The position numbers and the translations under genes were made by a program. From contig NZ_QHLJ01000012.1 of NCBI RefSeq assembly GCF_006864365.1, positions 1-39,854 of the forward strand: 39,854 bases of DNA, given 5' to 3'. Shown here piece after piece: positions 1 through 7,798 of the stretch. The notes under the pieces are model-generated. The model had not been told where the DNA came from. It searched no databases and was given only the letters and a program-made list of their open reading frames with translations. The stretch's first letter is position 1, and every line of letters starts with the position of its first letter. Source of the DNA: Campylobacter sp. MIT 99-7217. Lineage in GTDB: Bacteria; Campylobacterota; Campylobacteria; Campylobacterales; Campylobacteraceae.

Positions 1-735
1 TTTTAAGCTTTCTTTGTTTTCATTTATCTTGCTTTCAAGCTCAGTTTTTAAAGGCTCTAGTTTTTGATTAAGTTCAGCTTCATCAATGCCAGCTTTAAAA
101 TTTGAAAGGCTTTCATTTATCAGCTCATTTGCCTTGCTCTCATCTATCTTCAAATCTAGCTTTTCATTCACAGGGTTTAAGGCTGTGTTTATGAGAGCAT
201 TTACAGCCTTTTCATCCACACTTTGCGTGGCTAGGGCTTGATTGATTTTAGAGCTTATGCTTGCTTCATCTATGCCTTTTAAAGTAAGCTTTTCATCGAT
301 TTTAGTGCTTAATAAAGCTTCATCGATAGTTCCAGCTTCGCCACGCTCTCCTTGTATGCCTTGAAGTCCTTGTTCGCCCTTTTCACCCTTTTCGCCTTTT
401 TCGCCTTTTTCGCCTTTTGGCAAAAGTTCTTTATTTTGTTTTAAAAACTCTTTTAAAGCCTCTTCATCAAAACTTAAATCAAGCTCTTTAAGCTCTTCTT
501 GAATGAGCTTTTGAATTTGTGCTTCATCAGCACCCTCAAGCTTTTCAAGCTCTTTAGAAAGCAAGCTTAATCTTTGCTCGGTTAAGCTCTTAAAAGGCTC
601 AAGGGATTTTAAAGCCTCAGCTATAAGCTCTTGCACCTGCTCTTTGTCTAGTTCTTTTTCAAGCGGTGGCTTGATAGGAGAAGACGGGTTTAAAAGCTGA
701 TTTTTAGTAGGATTGTAAAAGACCTCGTAGCTCAC
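1..735 (-). CDS. Collagen-like phage tail fibre protein, partial (C-terminus beyond window)
   Basis: An open frame of 245 codons runs off the left edge. It starts at GTG 735, whose GTGA overlaps the stop of the preceding gene, with AAGGAGGG just upstream. Residues about 105-135 form roughly nine Gly-X-Y triplets (Pro-Lys-Gly-Glu-Lys-Gly-Glu and similar), a collagen-like stretch typical of phage fibre stalks. The rest is a charged helical region with repeats built around Asp/Glu-Glu-Ala and Lys-Leu, which suggests a trimeric coiled-coil stalk. The position after the tail fibre and DUF1353 genes supports a fibre or host-contact role. The receptor-binding end is not visible. Confidence 0.75.
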   Translation of the reverse strand, partial: MSYEVFYNPTKNQLLNPSSPIKPPLEKELDKEQVQELIAEALKSLEPFKSLTEQRLSLLSKELEKLEGADEAQIQKLIQEELKELDLSFDEEALKEFLKQNKELLPKGEKGEKGEKGEKGEQGLQGIQGERGEAGTIDEALLSTKIDEKLTLKGIDEASISSKINQALATQSVDEKAVNALINTALNPVNEKLDLKIDESKANELINESLSNFKAGIDEAELNQKLEPLKTELESKINENKESLK

Positions 736-1127
736 TTACCCTCCTTTTTAAAAAGAAATTTCAAGGTGTGATAAAGATTGCAAGCGTTGTAAAAAAGCTT
801 GATTTTAAGCTTGCTTACGCCGATTGTATGCATCGCTTCTTTAAACATGAGATCAGCAAGCTTGTAATCTTTTCTTGAGCTAGCTTTTTCACATAAAAAG
901 TCATGCACCACAACCGCACTTAAATACTCAGGCGAGTTTGGCGGAAAAAAGCTCCACAAAAAGCGTGGGATATCTGCTCCGTTTGTGATAAAGCCAGCTT
1001 TAATGCTAAGCTCATAAAGTCCAAAAAAGCCCTCTTTATTTAGCAAAATGGCACATTCATAATCTTGCATAAGCTCGTATTTGTCTTTTGAATGCGGCTT
1101 TACAACAACTCTTCTTACCTCGCTCAT
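732..1127 (-). CDS. DUF1353 family phage protein
   Basis: A 131-residue protein beginning Met-Ser-Glu-Val-Arg-Arg. The start at 1127 is chosen because GGAGG lies seven bases upstream and the radical SAM gene stops at 1129, one base away. A longer frame to 1160 would overlap that gene. The DUF1353 core is visible: a GFITNGADIPRFLW block, then a VVHDFLCE block with the conserved His-Asp, then a helical end. DUF1353 proteins occur in tail and lysis regions of many phages, and their biochemical role is not established. The gene overlaps the collagen-like fibre start by four bases, so the two are probably translationally coupled. Confidence 0.75.
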   Translation of the reverse strand: MSEVRRVVVKPHSKDKYELMQDYECAILLNKEGFFGLYELSIKAGFITNGADIPRFLWSFFPPNSPEYLSAVVVHDFLCEKASSRKDYKLADLMFKEAMHTIGVSKLKIKLFYNACNLYHTLKFLFKKEGK

Positions 1128-1128
1128 C

Positions 1129-2880
1129 TTACTCCTCCCAGATAAACTCAAGCCTTGCAAAAGGTAGATTTATAGCTTGTATATGATAAAAAGCATTTTT
1201 TGCATGTTTTTCGTAGTGATACTCACGCATGGCTTTTGTGGTGAAAAAAAGAAAATTTCTAGAGTCTTTTTCGTAATTTTTAGCATTTGCTCTTAAAAAA
1301 TCACTAATATCCAAAACATAATACCCATTCACATTCAAAGCCTCATTTTCTAGCTTTGAAAAGTATAACTGCTTACTTGCAATGTGTGGGATTTTCTGCC
1401 TTTTTTCATCGCCATAAATTTGTGCTTTTCCACCAAGTAACATTAAATGCACAAAATTATCAATGCTTTCTTTTGAGTTTATAAACAAGGATTGTTTTTT
1501 GATGAAAAGCTTGATTTCATCGTTTTTACTCAGTCTTTTTAAGGAGTATATATCATCCTTTTCAAAATCAAGCTCATTTAATTTATCATTTATGCTTAGA
1601 TAAAAATTGCTTCTATCATAAATTTGGCTTAAGATTTCATCTTGTTTTATGATATTTTCTAAAGAATTTTTACTTTCTTTTAGCTCAAAGCTTATATTTG
1701 GCATTCTGTGCTCTTTTAGCTTTTCGATTTGATTTTGCCTTAAAAACTCGTCTAGACTTTCTTTAGCTAAAACTTTATTTGGCTTATAAATTTCAGGATT
1801 GTTTTTATAAATTTCTTTTTGCAAGGCACAAGTGTAAGATTTACCAAGTCCTGTGTCCTTTCTTTCTATAGAACAAGATGCCTTACAAAGATGAAAATAC
1901 TCGCATTCTAAGCAGTCTTTGCTAAGATTTAAGGAATTTTCTAAAATTCTTATATTTGCAACCGCTCTTGCTCTAATGCTTTCAAAGTCTTGCTTAAAGA
2001 CATTGCCACTTCTTAGACTTGCCACAGCTTGGCTTCGGTGGCAGATAAAGGCATTGCCATTTTTTTGTATAAGCATTCTATCGCCATCAGCACAATTCGT
2101 GCAGTTCGTGCAGTATCCTCCCAAAAATTCTTTAAACCATATATGCTCAACAGCAAAGGCGTATTTTGTGTTTTTAAGCCTTTGCCTTAAGGCTTTGTAA
2201 AACTCAAGCATTTTTTTATCCTCTGCCATTTTAAAAGAAGCATTTGCGTTTTTGCTTTGGTAAGCAAACATGATGTAAAAATTATTTGCCATATCAAAAC
2301 CAAGCTTTTCAAGTCTAAAAATATCTTGCAAAAACTCATCTGCGTCCAAATACTCGCTAGTCATGGTCGCTGAAAACTGCTTAAAATGCGGATAAGTGCT
2401 TAAAAGCTCTATCATTTTTAAGGTTTTTTCTAGCGTTGAGTTGCCATTTTTTAAAATGCGGTTTTTCTCGTGCATTTTTAAAGGCAAATCCACACTCCCA
2501 CTAATGCCAACCTCATTTAAAACGAAGGTATCAAAAAACTTGTCTAAATTATAAAGATTAGTTTTTAAGTGTATGAAATGCTTCGCAGGGCTTAGCTTGT
2601 TGAAAAATTTGATATAGTCTAAATTGTCTTTTTTATACTCATTTATAGCCTTTAAAAGCTCTTTAACATCGTTTAAATCACTAGCTGTAAGCTCAGCTCC
2701 ATGCAACATTATATCTTTTATGATGACTTTTTGCTCTTTAAGAGTGGCAGCTATTTTTTTAAATTGCTCTGCCATATCTTGCGTTTTTTCTTTTCTGTTT
2801 GTAAGCTTGCCAAGATAGCAGTAAGAGCAAGCAAAATTGCAATATGAATTTGGCACAAAGGTTAAACTAAGCCCTCTCAT
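1129..2880 (-). CDS. Radical SAM/SPASM enzyme in the tail-fibre operon
   Basis: A 583-residue protein. Residues 14-22 carry the radical SAM CNFACSYCY motif (Cys14, Cys18, Cys21) that binds the catalytic 4Fe-4S cluster. Residues 263-351 match the SPASM pattern: Cys263, Gly275-x4-Cys280, then Cys323-x2-Cys326-x5-Cys332-x3-Cys336 and Cys351, so auxiliary clusters are expected. Known SPASM enzymes mostly modify peptides or proteins (sactionine, cyclophane and Tyr cross-links, formylglycine). Residues 355-583 form an unrecognised C-terminal domain that could bind a substrate. ATG 2880 follows AAGGAG and overlaps the upstream stop as TGATG. The substrate is unknown; co-translation with tail fibre genes suggests a virion protein. 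Confidence 0.85.
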   Translation of the reverse strand: MRGLSLTFVPNSYCNFACSYCYLGKLTNRKEKTQDMAEQFKKIAATLKEQKVIIKDIMLHGAELTASDLNDVKELLKAINEYKKDNLDYIKFFNKLSPAKHFIHLKTNLYNLDKFFDTFVLNEVGISGSVDLPLKMHEKNRILKNGNSTLEKTLKMIELLSTYPHFKQFSATMTSEYLDADEFLQDIFRLEKLGFDMANNFYIMFAYQSKNANASFKMAEDKKMLEFYKALRQRLKNTKYAFAVEHIWFKEFLGGYCTNCTNCADGDRMLIQKNGNAFICHRSQAVASLRSGNVFKQDFESIRARAVANIRILENSLNLSKDCLECEYFHLCKASCSIERKDTGLGKSYTCALQKEIYKNNPEIYKPNKVLAKESLDEFLRQNQIEKLKEHRMPNISFELKESKNSLENIIKQDEILSQIYDRSNFYLSINDKLNELDFEKDDIYSLKRLSKNDEIKLFIKKQSLFINSKESIDNFVHLMLLGGKAQIYGDEKRQKIPHIASKQLYFSKLENEALNVNGYYVLDISDFLRANAKNYEKDSRNFLFFTTKAMREYHYEKHAKNAFYHIQAINLPFARLEFIWEE

Positions 2881-3521
2881 CAAAGCTCCTTAGCTTTTTT
2901 AAAAAGTTCATCTACAAACTCATCACTTAAATTTGCAGCTTTTTGAAAAGATAAAATCAAAGGATTATTTCTTTCAAACTCTGTTGCATACTCCCAGCTG
3001 ATCTGAGTTTTCTTATCAGAGCTTGCAATCATTTCTTCTATATCATCTAAAAGCTCGTTTTCTAAAAGTATGAGTTTTGCTTGTCTTATGCTTATCTTTC
3101 TTGGCACGCCTTTTTCATCATACTCTTTTAAACGCAAAGACATTAAAAAGCTTTTATCTATAAGCTCATCAACTTCAGCCTTTAGTGTGCTTTGTGCGAT
3201 TTGCTTTAAGCTTGGTATGTTTTCTTGGTATTTATCCACCTTTAAATTGGCTTCTTGTTTTTCTTCTTCGCTCATCTCATCAAAGGGCTTAATGCCCCAA
3301 ACTAAGGTATAAATGTCCCAAATAAAAAAGTCGTATTTGTCCTCATCTTTTTCATCTAAGCACCTTTGTAAAGAATTTACGCACTCTTTTACATGCTTGG
3401 CTTTGTTAAGGCTTTTTATATCTTTTAAGCCATTTAGCTTTTCTAATTTTGTTTTGATGTGTTCTAAAAGCTCTTTTGCTCTTGCTTTTTGTTCTTCGTT
3501 TAAATCATAAAACATTTTCAA
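2880..3521 (-). CDS. Tail-fibre-associated protein with assembly-like C-terminal domain
   Basis: A 213-residue soluble, highly charged protein. The first about 130 residues are helical, with Lys/Glu-rich stretches and no family I recognise. Residues about 140-213 resemble a C-terminal module common in phage tail-fibre-associated proteins: Ile-Ser-x-Arg-Gln-Ala-x-Leu, then Ile-x-Trp-Glu-Tyr-Ala-x-Glu-x-x-Arg-x-Asn-Pro, then a short helix. The start is TTG 3521 with GGAGG six bases upstream; ATG 3515 is an alternative. It overlaps the tail fibre stop and its own stop overlaps the radical SAM start. It could be a fibre chaperone, a connector, or a partner that brings the fibre to the radical SAM enzyme. 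Confidence 0.6.
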   Translation of the reverse strand: MKMFYDLNEEQKARAKELLEHIKTKLEKLNGLKDIKSLNKAKHVKECVNSLQRCLDEKDEDKYDFFIWDIYTLVWGIKPFDEMSEEEKQEANLKVDKYQENIPSLKQIAQSTLKAEVDELIDKSFLMSLRLKEYDEKGVPRKISIRQAKLILLENELLDDIEEMIASSDKKTQISWEYATEFERNNPLILSFQKAANLSDEFVDELFKKAKEL

Positions 3522-4327
3522 CTACTTCCTCCATTGTTGCCAGAGATATATGGCTGATAAGTATTTATGTAAGTTTGATAAATCCCGTTTAGATAAAATG
3601 TATGTCTCGAATAACCGCTTCCATATCCTCCAGTAGATGCTACAGTAAGCTTTGGCACACTAGAGTTTATCTTACTTGTAAGCTCAGTTCTTAAAGCATT
3701 GACTAGCTTTTGTGCTGTGTTTGCATTTTCTTTTTGATTGATCAGTGCTATAAGCTCAGCTTTTAACTTTGTATCAAGGCTACTAGCCACACCTTTATCT
3801 TCTTTAGTGTCTATTAAAATTTTAAGCTCGTTTTCTAAATTGCTCATATCAAGCTTAAGTTCAAGCTTAATCTCATTCACATAATCCCTACTTGCCATGA
3901 TCACGCTAGGATCTATTTTAAGCAAAACCTCGCTTGCATTTTTAAGCTCCATTGTGATTTTAATGAGCAGTTCTTTAGCAGAGCCCTCGCTTAAAAGTGG
4001 TTTGTAAGTTGTGGGCAAATTCCCCACCGCTAGCAAAGCTCCCTCATCATCATAAATGCCGATCAAATTGATCTCAAAGCCACCTACATTGCTTGGCACG
4101 AGACATTCTACATGCACATAATGCTTATTTTTATCATCGATGTATTTTGAGTTGATATTTGCTTCATAAACGATATTTGAAAGCGTGCTTATATCTTCAT
4201 TTGGCACTAAAACATCGGAGCTAAGCTTAAAGCTTGCGATATTTACTCCATTACCACTAGCTCTTGCAGCGATAAATTTTGCAATGCCCACCTTTGTTAA
4301 AATCGTATAAAATTTACTTTCATTCAC
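3518..4327 (-). CDS. Phage tail fibre protein (gpH-like N-terminus)
   Basis: A 269-residue protein. Residues 1-150 match the N-terminal, baseplate-attaching region of P2/Mu-type tail fibres (DUF3751 type), including the block around Ile-Gly-Ile-Tyr-Asp-Asp-Glu-Gly-Ala-Leu-Leu-Ala-Val-Gly-Asn. Residues 150-225 are a coiled-coil stalk. The final 37 residues (233-269) are unusual, very rich in Tyr, Gly, Ser and Asn, with Tyr at 235, 239, 245, 250, 253, 257 and 260. The start is GTG 4327, which overlaps the gpI stop as TAGTG, with GGAGG eight bases upstream. The fibre is short, so host recognition may be shared with the collagen-like protein downstream. Confidence 0.8.
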   Translation of the reverse strand: MNESKFYTILTKVGIAKFIAARASGNGVNIASFKLSSDVLVPNEDISTLSNIVYEANINSKYIDDKNKHYVHVECLVPSNVGGFEINLIGIYDDEGALLAVGNLPTTYKPLLSEGSAKELLIKITMELKNASEVLLKIDPSVIMASRDYVNEIKLELKLDMSNLENELKILIDTKEDKGVASSLDTKLKAELIALINQKENANTAQKLVNALRTELTSKINSSVPKLTVASTGGYGSGYSRHTFYLNGIYQTYINTYQPYISGNNGGSS

Positions 4328-4941
4328 TAACGCACCTCCTGTGTATTTAAAGTTTGATGAAGCCTTTCAGCCACAAATGCACTCATTGCCATAAAACTTT
4401 GAGCTTTAGGCTCGATTTTTGTTCTTTGATAGGGTAAAAGTTCTATTTTTTCAGAACCACTGCTCACACTTGCATTAAAGCTTTCATTAGGGCTTTGAAG
4501 CTCAAGTGTGATACTTTCTAAAACTGAACGCACATTTTTATACTCTAAAATGAGGCGATCAAGCTGGGTAAAGGTTCTTTGATTAAAGGGCTTATCCTTG
4601 CTTGTTACCTTGACCTTAAAATGATAAGGCTTACCCTCATACTCAAACCACTCTTTCAAAGTAGCCGTATCAAAGACCGTTTTTAAGGCTTCTTTGATCG
4701 CAAAGGCTGTGCCGTTGTATCGATCTAAGAGTAAGGCTTTGCTTATAAGCTTTCTAGCCTCTTTTTCTTCTAAGCCATCAATGCTTACATCATAAGCATT
4801 TGCTAAGACTGGTAAAAGCCTTTTATCGCAATTTAAAGCCAAATTTGTGATACTAGCTAAATTTAAATCCTCAAATCTAGCCTTTGCACTTAAGTCAATG
4901 GCTTTGCTTTGTTTTGGGTGGTGAGCTAAAATTAAACTCAT
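4327..4941 (-). CDS. Phage tail protein I (baseplate wedge)
   Basis: A 204-residue protein of the P2 gpI family. Near the N-terminus is the typical pattern in which the protein is sorted by a short Leu-Pro-x-Leu-Ala-x-Ala/x-x-Val segment (here LLPVLANAYDV). An Arg-Tyr-x-Gly-Thr block with an Ala-Ile-x-x-Ala-Leu helix follows at about residues 74-90. gpI joins gpJ and gpW in the baseplate wedge of contractile tails and lies next to the fibre attachment site. The gene sits between J and the fibre, the standard P2 order, and overlaps the J stop by four bases (ATGA). Confidence 0.85.
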   Translation of the reverse strand: MSLILAHHPKQSKAIDLSAKARFEDLNLASITNLALNCDKRLLPVLANAYDVSIDGLEEKEARKLISKALLLDRYNGTAFAIKEALKTVFDTATLKEWFEYEGKPYHFKVKVTSKDKPFNQRTFTQLDRLILEYKNVRSVLESITLELQSPNESFNASVSSGSEKIELLPYQRTKIEPKAQSFMAMSAFVAERLHQTLNTQEVR

Positions 4942-6098
4942 AGACTAGCCTTTTCATAACTAAGTAAAAAGCTTAGCTCTGCAAACTCATCATCAGCAAT
5001 TATTATGTCCTTTAGTGGCAAGTCCTTGAGCTCTTCGCCTTTTTCATTTGCAAGCCTTTCTTTTATGCTTAAAATTTCACTTTTATAAACTCCATCTTGA
5101 TGTAAGCATTTATATAAAAAGCCAAGTGCTAAATCCACACTTAAATCAAAATCTTTTTGTAAAGCGTTAATCTTCGTGCTTATTTCATTAGCTCTGCTTA
5201 GCTCTAAAAGCAAAAGCTTAGCTTCTATGATAAATTCTCTTTTTTTAGCAAGACTGGCGCTTACTTCATCGGTTAAGGGTCTTGTCTCATCTGCACTTAA
5301 ATACTCTTTGACCACATCAAGACTTGTTTCATCTTCGCTTTTAATGATGACTCTAACCTTTCCAGGTCCATTATTTAAAGCCTTTATGGAAGCTATTTTG
5401 CTGCTTGCACTTAAAGCGTGATAGATATAAGCTTTCTCGCTTCCTGCAGTTGAAAAACGATGCACGCTCATTACAGCCCTTTGCCTTAAGCTCTCATCGC
5501 TTTCCTCGCTTGCTCCACCGCTAAAATACTCAAGTTGTTTGATCTTTGCCACAAAAGGCAGTGGAGTTTGTAAAAACTCACATTTGCTTTCTTTGCTTTG
5601 CACAAACTCATCAAGCTCTAAAATACCCTCGCCCTTGCTTTGCCCTTTTTTAATCACCACATCTTCTTTTAAGCTCGCAAGCTCGGCTTTTTCATTTGAA
5701 AAAATCGCACCTTTGGGAATGATGACATCATAAGTCAGTAAGGCATTTAATTCAAATTCTACTTTGGCTGTAGGTTTAACCCCTTTTAACCTCTCAATCA
5801 AATACCCATTTGCTACCACATTATCCAAATCACTTCCTTTAGCATAATGCAAATAAGTAGCCTTTATGCTTTCATTAATGCGTGCTCTAATTATCATCTC
5901 TCTATAAGCAAGAGCCTCTAATACAGCTTTAAAAGGATCAGATTCTAAAAGCTCTACCTCTTCTTTTAAAAAGCTTTTAAAAAGCTCTTCATAATCCTTT
6001 AAAAGCTTTTCATAATCAAGCTCTTCTATGATTTGCGGATAAGGAATTTCTTTTAGGAAACTTTGTTTAAAATAGCTATCATTTAAAAGCTCACTCAT
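4938..6098 (-). CDS. Baseplate assembly protein J
   Basis: A 386-residue baseplate wedge protein of the P2 gpJ / Mu gp47 family. Visible family features include the N-terminal helix with Pro-Tyr-Pro-Gln-Ile-Ile-Glu-Glu-Leu-Asp-Tyr. After it come the Leu-Glu-Ala-Leu-Ala-Tyr-Arg-Glu and Leu-Asn-Glu-Ser segments, and a central block with Gly-Gly-Ala-Ser-Glu-Glu-Ser-Asp-Glu-Ser-Leu-Arg-Gln-Arg. The start ATG 6098 is preferred over TTG 6104 because GGAG lies seven bases upstream. It overlaps the W stop by eight bases, and its stop overlaps I by four. Confidence 0.88.
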   Translation of the reverse strand: MSELLNDSYFKQSFLKEIPYPQIIEELDYEKLLKDYEELFKSFLKEEVELLESDPFKAVLEALAYREMIIRARINESIKATYLHYAKGSDLDNVVANGYLIERLKGVKPTAKVEFELNALLTYDVIIPKGAIFSNEKAELASLKEDVVIKKGQSKGEGILELDEFVQSKESKCEFLQTPLPFVAKIKQLEYFSGGASEESDESLRQRAVMSVHRFSTAGSEKAYIYHALSASSKIASIKALNNGPGKVRVIIKSEDETSLDVVKEYLSADETRPLTDEVSASLAKKREFIIEAKLLLLELSRANEISTKINALQKDFDLSVDLALGFLYKCLHQDGVYKSEILSIKERLANEKGEELKDLPLKDIIIADDEFAELSFLLSYEKASL

Positions 6099-6384
6099 TG
6101 CCAAGCTCCAAATTTAAATTAGGATAATTTTCAAAAAACAAAGCAATGCTTAAAATACCGCTCTTGCATTCATTTAAGCGAGCTCCTTTAAGTCTTACTC
6201 TTTTTTCCCACTTTGAAATAGCTTCTGCTGTATATCTAGTAAGCTTGATCTTAAAATCATCATCGATTTTTCTATCAATTAGCGTATAAAGCAAAGAGCC
6301 ATACTCTGGTCTCATCACTCTACTGCCTAAAGGAGTGATTAAAATGTCCTTAATGCTTTCTTCAATGCTTACCATATAGCTCAT
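6091..6384 (-). CDS. Baseplate protein W (gp25-like)
   Basis: A 97-residue protein of the gpW / T4 gp25 lysozyme-like wedge family. The characteristic segment ILITPLGSRVMRPEYGS is followed by a Leu-Leu-Tyr-x-Leu-Ile-Asp block and a helical region with Arg-Tyr-x-x-Glu-Ala-Ile-x-x-Trp-Glu-x-Arg. In contractile tails this small protein forms the wedge core that contacts the sheath. It overlaps the small membrane gene upstream by four bases (ATGA) and gpJ downstream by eight. Confidence 0.9.
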   Translation of the reverse strand: MSYMVSIEESIKDILITPLGSRVMRPEYGSLLYTLIDRKIDDDFKIKLTRYTAEAISKWEKRVRLKGARLNECKSGILSIALFFENYPNLNLELGNE

Positions 6385-6572
6385 TTTAATCCTTTATAAA
6401 ATTCAAAAGCATTTTCTAACATTTGGGAAAAGCCTAAAAATGTAAAAGCTATAAAAAATCCTATAAAAATGCTTTTAATAAAGAAGTTTAAATTTAAAAA
6501 AGCATAAAACGCACTCATACAAAAGAGCATAAAAAAGATTAAATAAAATGAAAATAAAAACAATTCTTTCAT
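6381..6572 (-). CDS. Small two-helix membrane protein in baseplate operon
   Basis: A 63-residue hydrophobic protein starting at ATG 6572 behind AGGAAAAG. A longer in-frame reading to 6614 would overlap gpV and lacks a better start. Residues about 4-25 and 30-50 are two predicted membrane helices separated by a short loop. I do not recognise a family. It lies between V and W, where P2 and Mu have no membrane gene, so it may be a lysis helper, a superinfection-exclusion protein or a membrane anchor. The function is unknown. Confidence 0.55.
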   Translation of the reverse strand: MKELFLFSFYLIFFMLFCMSAFYAFLNLNFFIKSIFIGFFIAFTFLGFSQMLENAFEFYKGLK

Positions 6573-6580
6573 AACTTTTC

Positions 6581-7213
6581 CTATCTTGGCGAAGCTGTAG
6601 CACCACAAGTGCAAGCATGTGTGTGATTAGTTAGATCGCCTTTGCTGTCACTGATTTGCCCACTAACTTGTAAATTTCCTATTAAATTTAAATTGCCATT
6701 AATGCTAAAGCTTCCACTGCCACCACCTTTGCCACTCGTGCTGATACCGCCTGCAATTTGCGTGTTGCCATTTAGACTAATGCTAGTAGCTTCAACACTG
6801 ACATTTGAAGCTTTAAGGCTTATGGTGTTAGCCTTTGTGGTATGATTTTGAGCATTTATGAACTTATCTACACAAGTGATATTTATATTTTTACTCACAT
6901 CAAGCTTTAAAGTGCTTGTCTGGCTGTTGTATTCTAAATGTGTTCCATCTTCAAAGTGTATATTGAAGGTGTTGTTATCAGTATTTTTAGGGCTGTGCTT
7001 TTCTTGATAAAGTCCTCTTAAAATTACACCTGAGTTTAAATCCCCTCGAACAGGCATTACCAAAACTTGCTCTCCTATTCTTAAAGGACAAAAGCTTACA
7101 GCATAAGAATTAGCCATGCAGGCAAAGACACTTAAATAATCAGTTACCATTTCGCCGATAGCAACCCTAGCTTTATCCCCTTTGATATCGCAAATTATGC
7201 CAAGCTCGTTCAT
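6581..7213 (-). CDS. Baseplate assembly protein V (tail spike)
   Basis: A 210-residue gpV / Mu gp45-type spike. Residues 1-90 form the OB-fold-like base with Arg-Ile-Gly-Glu-Gln-Val-Leu-Val and Ser-Gly-Val-Ile-Leu-Arg-Gly. Residues 95-185 are beta-helix repeats rich in Asn, Ile, Ser and Gly. The end has a Gly/Ser-rich stretch and an Asn-His-Thr-His-Ala-Cys motif. The His-x-His pair is the known apex site that holds an iron ion in P2-type spikes and pierces the outer membrane. The start overlaps the preceding stop as ATGA. Confidence 0.88.
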   Translation of the reverse strand: MNELGIICDIKGDKARVAIGEMVTDYLSVFACMANSYAVSFCPLRIGEQVLVMPVRGDLNSGVILRGLYQEKHSPKNTDNNTFNIHFEDGTHLEYNSQTSTLKLDVSKNINITCVDKFINAQNHTTKANTISLKASNVSVEATSISLNGNTQIAGGISTSGKGGGSGSFSINGNLNLIGNLQVSGQISDSKGDLTNHTHACTCGATASPR

Positions 7214-7674
7214 TTTAAAACCTTTGAAATGATCAAATCACTATTATCGCTAAGCCACTCACAAACCATTTCATTTTCCCTTGCTAACTCTATGATAGAA
7301 TCAATAGTTTTTTTGCAAATTTGCAAATTTAAAGCTTTAATATCCACTTTTTGCGGTGCTTTAATAGCCCAATAAGTTTTTGCATATTTGTTTAAAGCTT
7401 CCAAAGTATCAATATCAAGCTGATTTTCACTAGCTGCTTCTAAAAATCTTTCAAACTCACCAATTAACGCATTTAAAAATATAGCCTCTTTGTTTTCTAA
7501 GTCTTTTTCATCTCTTAAGGCAGCAAGTTTTAGGCTCTCCCAATCAATACCCTTGCTAAAATCATCTTTTTTCATAAAATATATGCCTTGCCTACTAAGT
7601 CCTGTTAAAACGCATATATCCTTAATGCTTTTTCCTTGTATAAAAAGGTTTTTAGCAAGTTCTTTTTTACTCAT
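7210..7674 (-). CDS. DUF1804-type helix-turn-helix protein, terminase small-subunit-like
   Basis: A 154-residue protein whose N-terminus (residues 1-45) is a helix-turn-helix of the kind found in phage terminase small subunits: a Leu-Phe-Ile-Gln-Gly-Lys-Ser-Ile-Lys-Asp-Ile block and then a Gly-Leu-Ser-Arg-Gln-Gly recognition turn. The rest is helical and matches my memory of the DUF1804 family. Small subunits recognise phage DNA and help the large terminase. Here the gene is the first of the - strand tail operon, about 5 kb from the large terminase and on the other strand, which is unusual. ATG 7674 follows AAAGGAAAATT. Confidence 0.65.
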   Translation of the reverse strand: MSKKELAKNLFIQGKSIKDICVLTGLSRQGIYFMKKDDFSKGIDWESLKLAALRDEKDLENKEAIFLNALIGEFERFLEAASENQLDIDTLEALNKYAKTYWAIKAPQKVDIKALNLQICKKTIDSIIELARENEMVCEWLSDNSDLIISKVLK

Positions 7675-7798
7675 AATTTTCCTTTAATTTGGGCTAATTA
7701 TATTTTTTATTTTTTTTAAAATCAGTCTATATATGACTTAAATAGGTGGCTTTAAAACATTTTTTAGCTTATGATTATGCAAAAAATAAAGGCTTTGA
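7675..7798. promoter_or_regulatory. Divergent control region between tail and head operons
   Basis: This 124-base gap separates the - strand tail operon from the + strand head operon. On the - strand a TATAAT hexamer (7697-7702) sits suitably upstream of 7674. At 7724-7738 an inverted repeat AGTC-N7-GACT with an alternating TA centre is a candidate operator for a late activator. No clear + strand -10 box was found. The site for gpI is AAAGG at 7788-7792. Confidence 0.4.

Noticed and set aside
1-735. Diversity-generating retroelement target in the fibre region
   Set aside because: No reverse transcriptase or template repeat is visible in the window.
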